A stretch of DNA of 30,956 nt from JAZLDV01 sp045614925 (GTDB lineage Bacteria > Bacillota_I > Bacilli_A > Erysipelotrichales > Coprobacillaceae), in the NCBI GenBank assembly GCA_045614925.1, contig JAZLDV010000065.1, positions 1-30,956 of the forward strand. The letters run 5' to 3'. Shown here piece after piece: positions 1 to 6,236 of the stretch. A program made the position numbers and the translations under genes. Each line of letters begins with the position of its first letter. Within the stretch, counting starts at the first letter, position 1. Below the pieces are notes generated by a model. That model did no database searches. It was not told the DNA's origin and saw only the letters and a program-made list of their open reading frames with translations.

Positions 1-8
1 GTGCCTCC
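1..8. other. cos: left half of putative cos (cohesive end) dyad
   Basis: Bases 3-8 read GCCTCC. The last bases of the window (30950-30955) read GGAGGC, so end-to-end joining gives GGAGGC-CGT-GCCTCC, a perfect 6 bp inverted repeat with a 3 nt spacer. It is much more G+C rich than its surroundings. It would lie between the HNH gene and the small terminase gene, the usual place of cos in HNH-bearing HK97-type phages. Whether the window ends are true virion ends or an arbitrary linearisation point cannot be seen. Confidence 0.5.
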
Positions 9-40
9 CACAACTCAAAAAATTTTTTCAGGTGGGGAGT
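5..40. repeat. inverted repeat next to putative cos
   Basis: CTCCCAC on the left can pair with GTGGGGAG on the right (one bulged base), around the self-complementary core AAAAAATTTTTT. It lies in the 61-base gap between the HNH gene and the window end. It may be part of the packaging site (terminase or host-factor binding) rather than a terminator, because the late operon seems to run through it. That role is inference. Confidence 0.4.
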
Positions 41-61
41 CTATCCGAGTCAATTGTCAAA

Positions 62-808
62 CTATTCTTTATATCTTGAATAATAATCTTGAATATACTT
101 TTCATAATCACTAATGTTTCTTCCATTAGGATTAGTATGTAATCTTTGTAGACATTCCTCTTTAGATATATCTAGTGTTACTATCTCTATATTAAATGCC
201 TTGTACCTATCAGCTTCACGCTCTCTATCCTGTTTACTTGGTAATGATTCTATAATGAATGCATTCCTCCAAGTTCCTGTTCCTCTTTGGATTAGTCCCT
301 TGAGTTCATCCCTTATCTTAAATACAATAGGCTTTAATGCATTAGGCTTTATATATCTAGGTTGACCTGATACCATTTCCCATATATCATCTATATCAAC
401 TACAATGTCATTCTCTTGGAGTCTTTCCTTTACCCAAGATGTTTTACCACTACAACTTGCTCCTGTTATTAAGTACACTTTCTTTTCAGGAATGTTGTTT
501 GATCCACTAAAGCCAAAGCGTTGATGTATCTCATTGTGACAACTCCAATGTACTATTTGAATGTTATCAGGATTTATTGATATATCAGCTTGATTAACAT
601 TTAAGTTATTTAGATATATCTTATGATGAAATACAATAGCACCTGCATTATTATTAGCAGATGGATTAAATCCTTTTATTATTGGCTTACCACAATGCTC
701 ACACAAAACTACTCCATCGGCTTTTAATCTTTGTTGTAATACTTGTGCTTTGCATTGTTGCCAATCTTCACCACGATAGAAATCGTATGTACTCTTATAA
801 GTTTTCAT
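62..808 (-). CDS. HNH endonuclease fused to P-loop nucleotide/polynucleotide kinase-like domain
   Basis: 248 aa in two domains. Residues 1-100 form an HNH nuclease: a zinc-type pair C36/C39, the HH pair at 61-62, an NPDN turn, and C90-H91 with H95. Residues 110-248 carry a Walker A motif GASCSGKT (116-123), an acidic strand DIVVDIDDIW and basic residues in a lid-like region, as in AAA_33-type kinases. HNH proteins encoded beside terminase genes are established partners of HK97-type terminases in cos cleavage. This gene is the last one before the window end and would directly precede the small terminase gene after circularisation. Its start overlaps the upstream stop (TAATG). The kinase half is unusual; its substrate, perhaps 5' ends of DNA, is inferred. 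Domain calls are firm, the combined role less so. Confidence 0.85.
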   Translation of the reverse strand: MKTYKSTYDFYRGEDWQQCKAQVLQQRLKADGVVLCEHCGKPIIKGFNPSANNNAGAIVFHHKIYLNNLNVNQADISINPDNIQIVHWSCHNEIHQRFGFSGSNNIPEKKVYLITGASCSGKTSWVKERLQENDIVVDIDDIWEMVSGQPRYIKPNALKPIVFKIRDELKGLIQRGTGTWRNAFIIESLPSKQDREREADRYKAFNIEIVTLDISKEECLQRLHTNPNGRNISDYEKYIQDYYSRYKE

Positions 809-1158
809 TAGTCAACTAAAGATGTTGAATCAGTTGAATTGTAAACCCAATTACCTTCAGTATAATCATATGATACGGTTTCAACTAAAGAAGCATCAGT
901 ATATGTTAAACACATTCCTACTTTGTCCTCTTTGTAAGAAACAACATATCTATGCTTTTGATTACCTGTTACCTTTATAACTACTCCACCACATTGTAAT
1001 GCTTCACATTGAGCAGTTGTTAAAGCCTTAATATCAGTTACTTCAATGTTGTAATCATCTGCAATACCATTAAGTACTTCAGTTAATGATTTACCATCAG
1101 GCTCTTTTCCGTTTACCTTTCTTCCAATATTTTTAATTGCATTAATTAATTTTCCCAT
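808..1158 (-). CDS. small phage fibre / adhesin-like protein
   Basis: 116 aa. The N-terminus is basic (MGKLINAIKNIGRKVNGKEPDGKSL). The C-terminal part, about residues 40-116, is a beta-rich module with Y/V-rich strands ending in DYTEGNWVYNSTD. Modules like this are found at the ends of fibre or accessory structural proteins in gut Firmicutes phages; that recollection is not verified here. It sits between the SGNH fibre gene and the HNH gene, with a good ribosome binding site (AGGAGGAC), and its stop overlaps the next start. It is most likely a virion accessory or fibre-tip protein. No enzymatic motif is visible. Confidence 0.55.
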   Translation of the reverse strand: MGKLINAIKNIGRKVNGKEPDGKSLTEVLNGIADDYNIEVTDIKALTTAQCEALQCGGVVIKVTGNQKHRYVVSYKEDKVGMCLTYTDASLVETVSYDYTEGNWVYNSTDSTSLVD

Positions 1159-1184
1159 TTTCTTTGTCCTCCTTCTTTAATGGT

Positions 1185-1262
1185 TTAATCTATACCCATA
1201 GCCTCATCACTTATTGAGGCTGCTTTACATAACACCATCATTAATATAAATAATGTAATCAT
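1185..1262 (-). CDS. 25-residue hydrophobic peptide (possible small membrane protein)
   Basis: A short reading frame, MITLFILMMVLCKAAS followed by an acidic tail, starts 3 bases after the stop of the SGNH fibre gene. The first 14 residues are hydrophobic enough to cross a membrane. The region also contains a 7 bp inverted repeat (AGCCTCA 1200-1206 with TGAGGCT 1215-1221) inside the frame. AGGG directly before the start is too close to be a convincing Shine-Dalgarno, so translation may depend on coupling. The function is unknown and the peptide could be fortuitous. Confidence 0.35.
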   Translation of the reverse strand: MITLFILMMVLCKAASISDEAMGID

Positions 1263-1265
1263 ACC

Positions 1266-2966
1266 CTAGCCTATATAATCGTTAAAATATGATGGATTAT
1301 TAACAATACATTCTTCTATTAATCGTTGTAATTCTTTTGCCATACCACTATAACCTTGTGCAGTTGGGTGGTTTACATATAATCTATTCAAATACAATGA
1401 TGATTTAAAATATTCATCACTATATTGATAAATTATAGGTATAGAATAATGGTTTGCGATGTTCACTATTGCTTCATTATAAGATATTTCATAACTTGAA
1501 GAATTTTTAGCCATAGTTGACATAATTATTTTAGCGTTTGGTGATTTAGTTTTAATTGCTTCAATAATTTTTCCATAATTTCCATAGAACGTATCAGCGT
1601 TTAATGATGGGTCACTATCATTAATATCACTAATAGTTCCTAGATAACTACTACCCAATCCTGCATCATTAATACCTAATGCTAATATATATAAATTTTC
1701 ACTTGTTGAGTTATTTAACTTGGTTAATCCGTTAGTATCAGTTAACCAAGTTCGTGTAGTTAGTCCAGCTGAAGCATAGTTAGTTCCTATAAAACCATTT
1801 TTTCTTGCCATAATTTGTAGCCAAGATAAATCATAATTAGTTATATTTAGATTATTATATGATATAAAACCACTTGCATAACTATCACCTATTACACCTA
1901 TTTTTTCAAACATACCTATTGAAGCGTAATCACTTGGCTCTAATGATGTTTTTAATTCAGTCCAACCAAGCCAACTATTAGCCTTTTGTCTATAATATAA
2001 TTTACCACTAACACTAGAATAAAATTGAACACTATAAGCAGGTAATGCACCTGCAAAGCACATTAAAACACCACCCTCATTTATAGGCATATTTGATAAT
2101 GATGTACTGCTTATTAAATAAACTTTATTTACCTTTGCATTATTAAAATCATCTAAAATTGATGTAGATGTTACATTAGTTGAAAAACTAGAAAATACCG
2201 AAATCCAATTAGTCCAAGTACCTGCATTAAATCTAAAATATATTTGATTATCATAATAAATAGCAACTTGCATTTTTCCTGCAGTATCACTTGTACTATA
2301 ATTAAATGTAGTAATTAATCCTACTGTTCCGTATTGTGGTAAATTACTAACATTAGTTGATGTAATTGATGTATCTAAAAAATAAATACTATTATATGGG
2401 ATATTATTAGCGTTGTTAATAGATGTTGAACTTAATTGTCCACTGCTATGAACACATTTTAGTGTGTTAGAAATTTCAGCCCAACTACCCCAAGCATTAT
2501 TATAACTGCGGAAATATAATGTTCCATCGGTTGCCGAAAAAAATTGTAATTTATAATTATTAATTTGAGCAAAAGTCATTAACACACCAACTTTATTTTC
2601 AGGTCTATTTAATAAATTTGCACTTATGGTATAAATTCTATTAATTTCAGCATCATTACAATCACTTAAAATTGATGTTGATGTTACATTTACTTCACTT
2701 GCTACTATACTATTATCAACCATTGTATGGTCAACACTATTTTCTCCTATTGCAGTCGCTTGATAAACACCACCATCTACATATTGAGTACCATCCCAAC
2801 CATACCAATGTCCTGTATCACTTCCTACATAAATACCTTTATTTTCAGTAAAGGCTAAAATATGTGCAGATGTATCAACTTCAGGAGTTGCATCTACATT
2901 AAGATTTTCTCCCATATAAATCGTACCATTAACGGTTAATACTTTTTTTCCATTTATATAAGCCAT
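1266..2966 (-). CDS. receptor-binding tail fibre with three knob repeats and SGNH/GDSL hydrolase domain
   Basis: 566 aa. Residues 1-90 form an attachment region. Three repeats of about 75-85 residues follow (about 93-166, 172-256 and 264-340). Each opens with a VTSTSIL / TSINNANN-type segment and ends in a W-x-x-W strand, like pyocin-knob modules. Residues 352-550 form an SGNH hydrolase: block I GDS at 360-362, block II G401, block III GIND at 431-434 and block V H533 in NHPTAQGY. The Asp usually three residues before this His is Tyr here. SGNH domains on phage fibres typically de-esterify acetylated surface glycans. The gene lies between a coiled-coil fibre gene and a small fibre gene, away from the main tail module, implying a second adhesion/esterase device. 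Product class is confident; substrate unknown. Confidence 0.85.
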   Translation of the reverse strand: MAYINGKKVLTVNGTIYMGENLNVDATPEVDTSAHILAFTENKGIYVGSDTGHWYGWDGTQYVDGGVYQATAIGENSVDHTMVDNSIVASEVNVTSTSILSDCNDAEINRIYTISANLLNRPENKVGVLMTFAQINNYKLQFFSATDGTLYFRSYNNAWGSWAEISNTLKCVHSSGQLSSTSINNANNIPYNSIYFLDTSITSTNVSNLPQYGTVGLITTFNYSTSDTAGKMQVAIYYDNQIYFRFNAGTWTNWISVFSSFSTNVTSTSILDDFNNAKVNKVYLISSTSLSNMPINEGGVLMCFAGALPAYSVQFYSSVSGKLYYRQKANSWLGWTELKTSLEPSDYASIGMFEKIGVIGDSYASGFISYNNLNITNYDLSWLQIMARKNGFIGTNYASAGLTTRTWLTDTNGLTKLNNSTSENLYILALGINDAGLGSSYLGTISDINDSDPSLNADTFYGNYGKIIEAIKTKSPNAKIIMSTMAKNSSSYEISYNEAIVNIANHYSIPIIYQYSDEYFKSSLYLNRLYVNHPTAQGYSGMAKELQRLIEECIVNNPSYFNDYIG

Positions 2967-2976
2967 ATGCTACCTC

Positions 2977-3714
2977 CTAAAATATTTGATGTATTTTATC
3001 TACTACTACTGCAGTATTATTGTTAAAACTACCATTGAAAATATCTAACTCACCATTTTGAATTCTTGAATAATTAATATTTAATTCACCTTCAACAGAA
3101 AGAGTATATGCATAATTAACTCCACCTACATCCGAAGTAGATGAGTCTAAATAATAACCACCTGCATTTAGTCGAGCATTTAATCCAATATGTTCTAATA
3201 TGTCATTTAAAGATGTCATTGCAGTTGATCTTGCAAGATATAAAGAAAATACTACAAGATAAGCACCACCATTAACCCTAGTTATTTCAATATCGTGTCT
3301 ATATAAATGTATGCCTTCTAAAGTATCTACTCTTCCATCTAAAGAAGTTATATTGCTTTCAATTTCAGTTATATCTTGTTTAATATCTTCAATTTCACTT
3401 GTATGTTGGTTAACTCCTGTTCGAAGGGTAGCAATTGCATTTTCTAAATCCTCAAAAGTTGTATCATCAACAATGTGATAATAACAATTTTCTTCAATTT
3501 GTCCTGCTGCTACAAGTTCATTGTATTTGGCTTGTGTGCAGAACGCTATTTTATAAGCCTGATTATCTACAGGATTTTTAAAAGTTAAAACAAGTCCATT
3601 TATCTCTTCAGGTAGTTCTCCTGATGATATAGCCTCTTGAATAACCTCTAATACCTCTTCTTTGGTATAGGCTTCATATTTATTCTTGTCAGCATCATCA
3701 AAAATATGTTTCAT
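2977..3714 (-). CDS. coiled-coil fibre / baseplate-type structural protein
   Basis: 245 aa. The N-terminus (MKHIFDDADKNKYEAYTKEEV) resembles starts of Firmicutes phage fibre proteins. Residues about 45-85 form a small beta domain. Residues about 88-133 are a heptad-rich coiled coil (LENAIATL...IEDIKQDITEIESNITSLDGRVDTL), typical of a trimeric fibre shaft. The C-terminal 110 residues are beta-rich with Asn/Gly-rich loops. It is followed 10 bases later by the SGNH fibre gene, so the two probably assemble together. A strong AGGAGG site precedes the start. It is structural by inference; there is no catalytic motif. Confidence 0.65.
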   Translation of the reverse strand: MKHIFDDADKNKYEAYTKEEVLEVIQEAISSGELPEEINGLVLTFKNPVDNQAYKIAFCTQAKYNELVAAGQIEENCYYHIVDDTTFEDLENAIATLRTGVNQHTSEIEDIKQDITEIESNITSLDGRVDTLEGIHLYRHDIEITRVNGGAYLVVFSLYLARSTAMTSLNDILEHIGLNARLNAGGYYLDSSTSDVGGVNYAYTLSVEGELNINYSRIQNGELDIFNGSFNNNTAVVVDKIHQIF

Positions 3715-3755
3715 TGTGTGTCATCCTCCTCGTGTGTAGAGTCATTCTATTTATT

Positions 3756-4235
3756 CTAATTATTAATGTCCCAATTTTTTAATTTAGCCTGTTCCTCTTC
3801 AAATTCGGCTTTGGCTTTTCTTAAATCATATTCAAGTGGATCATTAACTAATCCTTCTGCTTTACCAAAGTTAAGAGCATAGAATTTATGCAGTACAGGA
3901 TTAGCTGGAATCCATCTTTTATTTTTAACTACTGCTTTAACAACTACATTTCCATCTTCATCTCGACCATATGTTGTTTGTTCTTCTTCTACCCAATAAC
4001 CTTTAGCAGCTTTAATACCTTCATTAACTAATTCCTGAAGAATATCTGCACCTTTATTTTTAGATAAAGCATCTCTTAACTCCTGATGCTCTAATTTATA
4101 ATTATTTAATGTTGCTACTGATATTCCTAATGCTTTTGCAATTTCAGATTCAGTTACACCTTGCCTAATCTTTTTATTTATATCATCTAGGTAAGGCTTT
4201 ACATTAGTATCATATTTATTTTTTCTACCTGCCAT
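3756..4235 (-). CDS. phBC6A51-family helix-turn-helix protein, small-terminase-like
   Basis: 159 aa from the chosen start (MAGRKNKYD). The alternative start 18 bases upstream would sit directly on GAGG, whereas GGAGGG lies 10 bases before the chosen ATG. The MAGRKNKYDTNVKP opening, the helix-turn-helix around residues 25-55 (TESEIAKALGISVATLNNYK), a middle beta segment and the C-terminal basic/acidic helix match phage small-terminase-like HTH proteins. It is the first gene after the promoter at about 4.3 kb. Because a P27-like small terminase also precedes the large terminase at 30.5 kb, this protein may be a duplicate packaging factor or a DNA-binding regulator. Family call fairly confident, role open. 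Confidence 0.7.
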   Translation of the reverse strand: MAGRKNKYDTNVKPYLDDINKKIRQGVTESEIAKALGISVATLNNYKLEHQELRDALSKNKGADILQELVNEGIKAAKGYWVEEEQTTYGRDEDGNVVVKAVVKNKRWIPANPVLHKFYALNFGKAEGLVNDPLEYDLRKAKAEFEEEQAKLKNWDINN

Positions 4236-4302
4236 AAATAAGCTACCCTCCATCCTCTACCCTAGTTCAATCGTGTATATGACATCATACATATCTACCA
4301 TA

Positions 4303-4331
4303 ATTTTACAACTGTTAAAATTATTTTACAA
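4303..4331 (-). promoter_or_regulatory. putative late-operon promoter
   Basis: On the minus strand, -35 TTGTAA (4326-4331) and -10 TAAAAT (4303-4308) are separated by 17 bp. The nonamer TTGTAAAAT occurs twice here 21 bp apart, once over the -35 and once over the -10. It lies just after a terminator and before the HTH/adhesion genes, so it is placed to start the transcript that runs across the window ends into the packaging and head genes. Confidence 0.55.
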
Positions 4332-4348
4332 TAATATTTTTAGAATAA

Positions 4349-4373
4349 TTAAAAAAGTGGTCTAAAACCACTC
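4349..4373 (-). terminator. rho-independent terminator after replication initiator gene
   Basis: On the minus strand, AGTGGT and ACCACT form a 6 bp stem with a 5-base loop, followed by six T residues. It starts immediately after the stop of the second replication initiator gene. It insulates that gene from the late operon. Confidence 0.8.
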
Positions 4374-5159
4374 TTATAAACATTCAAATCCTCCGTGTTC
4401 AATTTCTTTAATTATTTGTTTTGCTTTTTCAGGATTAGTATTTTTTAATTTAGATATTTCTTCATAATACTTATCTTTATCATTTTCAAACAATATTTCA
4501 TAATCCACACCATTAATTGTATAACGAGATTGTTTGTTGGATATATTAAACCAATTTTCTTTAATTGCTTTTCTTAAAACTATATTAAAGTCTTTATATT
4601 TGTTTTTGTTACCATTAGATTGAACATAATCATCAAGAGCCTGTATCATAGCATCTATATAGTTATTATTGTTATTATGCTCCTGAATTAATTTATCATA
4701 TTGGTCTTGAGTCAATTTAACCCATCCATATTTTCCAGCGTGAGTATATATATTTTTATTATTATTTAAATTATTATTATAATCTTTATTATTAGGTAAA
4801 GTTTCTTTACTACCCCCCTGTAAAGTTTCTTTACTAGGTGGTAAAATTTCTTTACTAGTGGTAAAGTTCAAGACATTTCTATTGATTTTATATTTATTAA
4901 ATGTAACATTGTTATATGTTTCACTTGTTTTAATTATGAAATTTCTTTTGCAGAGATCATCAAGAGCCTTATCAATAGTTGGTTTAGTAACTCCAATAAA
5001 ATCACACAGGTATTGTCTACTTCCTTTAAATTCACATTCTCCATCCTGTGTAAATCCATATATGATAGCATATACTAATAGCATTGCTCCTTTTAAATTT
5101 AAACGATTAATCATCCATCCTGATATTTGATAATAATTTTCATCTTTAATTTTTGTCAT
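4374..5159 (-). CDS. phage replisome organiser / replication initiator (second initiator)
   Basis: 261 aa. Residues 1-100 form a winged-helix DNA-binding domain (YYQISGWMINRLNLKG..., then SRQYLCDFIGVTKPTIDKALDDLCKRNFI), as in replisome organisers of Firmicutes phages. Residues 100-140 are a low-complexity linker (repeated SKETL units, then Asn-rich). The C-terminal domain from about 148 (LTQDQYDKLIQEHN...NKNKYKDFNIVLRKAIKENW) is the usual domain of phage replication proteins that recruit the host helicase loader. The linker DNA carries palindromic iterons and an A+T-rich stretch, so this gene probably contains its own origin. It has its own promoter and structured leader and ends at a strong terminator. 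It acts in the host cytoplasm to start theta replication (family knowledge). Confidence 0.8.
   Translation of the reverse strand: MTKIKDENYYQISGWMINRLNLKGAMLLVYAIIYGFTQDGECEFKGSRQYLCDFIGVTKPTIDKALDDLCKRNFIIKTSETYNNVTFNKYKINRNVLNFTTSKEILPPSKETLQGGSKETLPNNKDYNNNLNNNKNIYTHAGKYGWVKLTQDQYDKLIQEHNNNNNYIDAMIQALDDYVQSNGNKNKYKDFNIVLRKAIKENWFNISNKQSRYTINGVDYEILFENDKDKYYEEISKLKNTNPEKAKQIIKEIEHGGFECL
4746..4794. other. A+T-rich stretch beside iterons, candidate origin unwinding region
   Basis: About 50 bases that are almost only A and T lie directly beside the iteron cluster within the initiator gene, where they encode an Asn/Lys/Tyr-rich linker. A+T-rich segments next to iterons are the usual melting site in iteron-type origins. 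Function is inferred. Confidence 0.5.
4796..4875. repeat. ori: iterons inside replication initiator gene (candidate origin)
   Basis: Three near-identical 17 bp units, GTAAAGTTTCTTTACTA, start at 4796, 4820 and 4841 (the third has one change), with a partial fourth at 4861. Each unit contains the perfect inverted repeat GTAAAG-TTT-CTTTAC. Spacings are 24, 21 and 20 bp. They lie in the linker region of the initiator gene, a classic place for the origin in Firmicutes phages and theta plasmids. The initiator's winged helix is the likely binder. Confidence 0.7.
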
Positions 5160-5366
5160 ATGTTCCTCCTAAAAATAATAAACGCTCAATCATTAGAGTA
5201 GCAGCTCCAATAACCAAGCGTTTATTTGTTGGTAGTATTTAGTTATACATTGATAGTATCTGCTACTACTACCAACTTGAGTTTTTTTCGTACACAGGAA
5301 ACTCTAAACCGACCTATCATTTAAGATAGTAACTAGGATAAATGAGTAATGATAAAATCAATCCTC
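5160..5366 (-). ncRNA. structured leader RNA upstream of replication initiator
   Basis: About 207 bases between the promoter at 5373-5400 and the initiator start have no convincing reading frame but contain several hairpins on the minus-strand RNA. These are a 6 bp stem (5279-5284 with 5299-5304), a perfect 10 bp stem (5228-5237 with 5267-5276), and a long stem (5177-5186 with 5217-5226) that extends inward through G-U pairs to a hairpin of about 50 bases. The G-U pairs would be A-C mismatches on the other strand, so the minus-strand RNA is the folding molecule. Octamers 5197-5204 and 5260-5267 are perfectly complementary and could pair between the last two hairpins. The last stem is followed by a T-rich run and then the AGGAGG site. 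It may control initiator expression or be a replication-control RNA; it matches no riboswitch I recognise. Confidence 0.5.
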
Positions 5367-5372
5367 AAATTT

Positions 5373-5400
5373 ATTATACTTAAATAATTTTAATATTCAA
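5373..5400 (-). promoter_or_regulatory. promoter for leader RNA and replication initiator
   Basis: On the minus strand, -35 TTGAAT (5395-5400) and -10 TATAAT (5373-5378) are 16 bp apart, close to the sigma-A consensus. Transcription would begin near 5366, about 206 bases before the initiator start codon. It overlaps the 3' end of the upstream small gene. Confidence 0.7.
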
Positions 5401-5627
5401 TCTTTTTTAGATATAAAAATAATCTTATCATCTAATGTATCAATAACTACATATCTTTCTCTTATATCTAACCTGAATTTTAAGTTTTCACAATACATCT
5501 TTGCAGCTTGATATGTGTCAAAATGGATAGGACACCAAATTGGAGATAATATATAACCATCATCAGTATTAAGTTGGAGTTGTACCTCGTATCTATTTGA
5601 TATATATCTTTTTCCTTTTAGAGCCAT
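5397..5627 (-). CDS. hypothetical small phage protein
   Basis: 76 aa from MALKGKRYI. A longer frame starts at 5666, but an AGGAAAGGA site lies just before the chosen ATG, and this start avoids a 38-base overlap with the preceding gene. The sequence has alternating beta-like strands (RYISNRYEVQLQL, YVVIDTLDDKIIFISKK) and no transmembrane segment or recognisable motif. It is the last gene of the small-gene operon that begins near 8.2 kb. Function unknown. Confidence 0.6.
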   Translation of the reverse strand: MALKGKRYISNRYEVQLQLNTDDGYILSPIWCPIHFDTYQAAKMYCENLKFRLDIRERYVVIDTLDDKIIFISKKD

Positions 5628-5628
5628 T

Positions 5629-5817
5629 TTATAATCCTTTCCTGTCATCAATAACCTTGTAACCATAAATATCAGTTATGCTATAATGTTTATTTAATTC
5701 TACTCCTGATGGTTTTTTATCAATTACTATTTCTTCAGTTGTTCCATCATCATAAAAGATTTTCATCAACCAATTTGATCCATCACTTTTATAAAAAATA
5801 ATTTCTAATGGTTTCAT
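5629..5817 (-). CDS. hypothetical small phage protein
   Basis: 62 aa, probably all-beta (IIFYKSDGSNWLMKIFYDDGTTEEIVID). Its first codons (MKPLE) share 14 identical bases, including the start codon, with the next gene upstream (MKPLD). Start and stop overlap its neighbours by a few bases, so translation is probably coupled. No family recognised. Confidence 0.6.
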   Translation of the reverse strand: MKPLEIIFYKSDGSNWLMKIFYDDGTTEEIVIDKKPSGVELNKHYSITDIYGYKVIDDRKGL

Positions 5818-6050
5818 ATAAATTGTTCCTCACTTCTTAAATATAAAAATATTTCTCTTTGTATCACCTTAATCATATCAAAATCATTTTGAGATAAAGA
5901 TGCATTAATAATTACACAATTTTTACAAAAAATAATTTCTTGGCTTCCTCTTTTCAATGCGAATATTGAAAAAAGTAAATTAGATGTTTTTTCCCATCCG
6001 TTTTTTTTAATGCTATTTAATGCTCTTGCAGTTAAATCTAATGGTTTCAT
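5814..6050 (-). CDS. hypothetical small phage protein
   Basis: 78 aa. It has a mixed helix/strand pattern with a CKNC pair (about residues 42-45), which could bind a metal or be incidental, and a C-terminal helix (DFDMIKVIQREIFLYLRSEEQ). It overlaps both neighbours by 4 bases, a sign of a tightly coupled operon. It is not a recognised family. Confidence 0.6.
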   Translation of the reverse strand: MKPLDLTARALNSIKKNGWEKTSNLLFSIFALKRGSQEIIFCKNCVIINASLSQNDFDMIKVIQREIFLYLRSEEQFI

Positions 6051-6235
6051 TTGTTTAATACCTCACTTGTTTCAATTAACCTAATCACATCCTGATAAGC
6101 TGCGATTTCTCCCTGTAATTCAAGTATCTTTTTATTGCTTGGATATGGTCTCATACGCTCACTTGTTAAATCGTTTAAAGCATTTTCTTCTTTTTCCTTT
6201 AATAACTGATAAATCTCATTTATTGTTCTTTTCAT
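6047..6235 (-). CDS. hypothetical helical protein
   Basis: 62 aa from MKRTINEIYQLL. A GTG three codons upstream lies inside the GAGGTG ribosome binding site and is less likely to be used. The sequence is almost entirely helical with charged heptads (LLKEKEENALNDL...ILELQGEIAAYQDVIRLIE), suggesting a short coiled-coil dimer. It follows the HD hydrolase gene directly. Function unknown. Confidence 0.6.
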   Translation of the reverse strand: MKRTINEIYQLLKEKEENALNDLTSERMRPYPSNKKILELQGEIAAYQDVIRLIETSEVLNK

Positions 6236-6236
6236 A

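Noticed and set aside
114..365. Plus-strand open frame of 83 codons over the HNH-kinase gene
   Set aside because: It is a shadow of the kinase domain coding sequence, has no ribosome binding site and no recognisable protein pattern.
1200..1221. 7 bp inverted repeat as a terminator after the SGNH fibre gene
   Set aside because: There is no T run on the minus-strand 3' side, and the late transcript must continue to the HNH and terminase genes.
808..3714. Diversity-generating retroelement acting on the fibre genes
   Set aside because: No reverse transcriptase gene and no template/variable repeat pair was seen in the window.
4796..4875. CRISPR-like array
   Set aside because: Repeats are only 17 bp with 3-7 bp between them, lie inside a coding gene and have no spacer-like diversity or cas genes. 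Iterons fit better.
5160..5366. tRNA or T-box element
   Set aside because: No cloverleaf, no T-loop GGTTCGA-type sequence and no T-box consensus could be found in the folded region.
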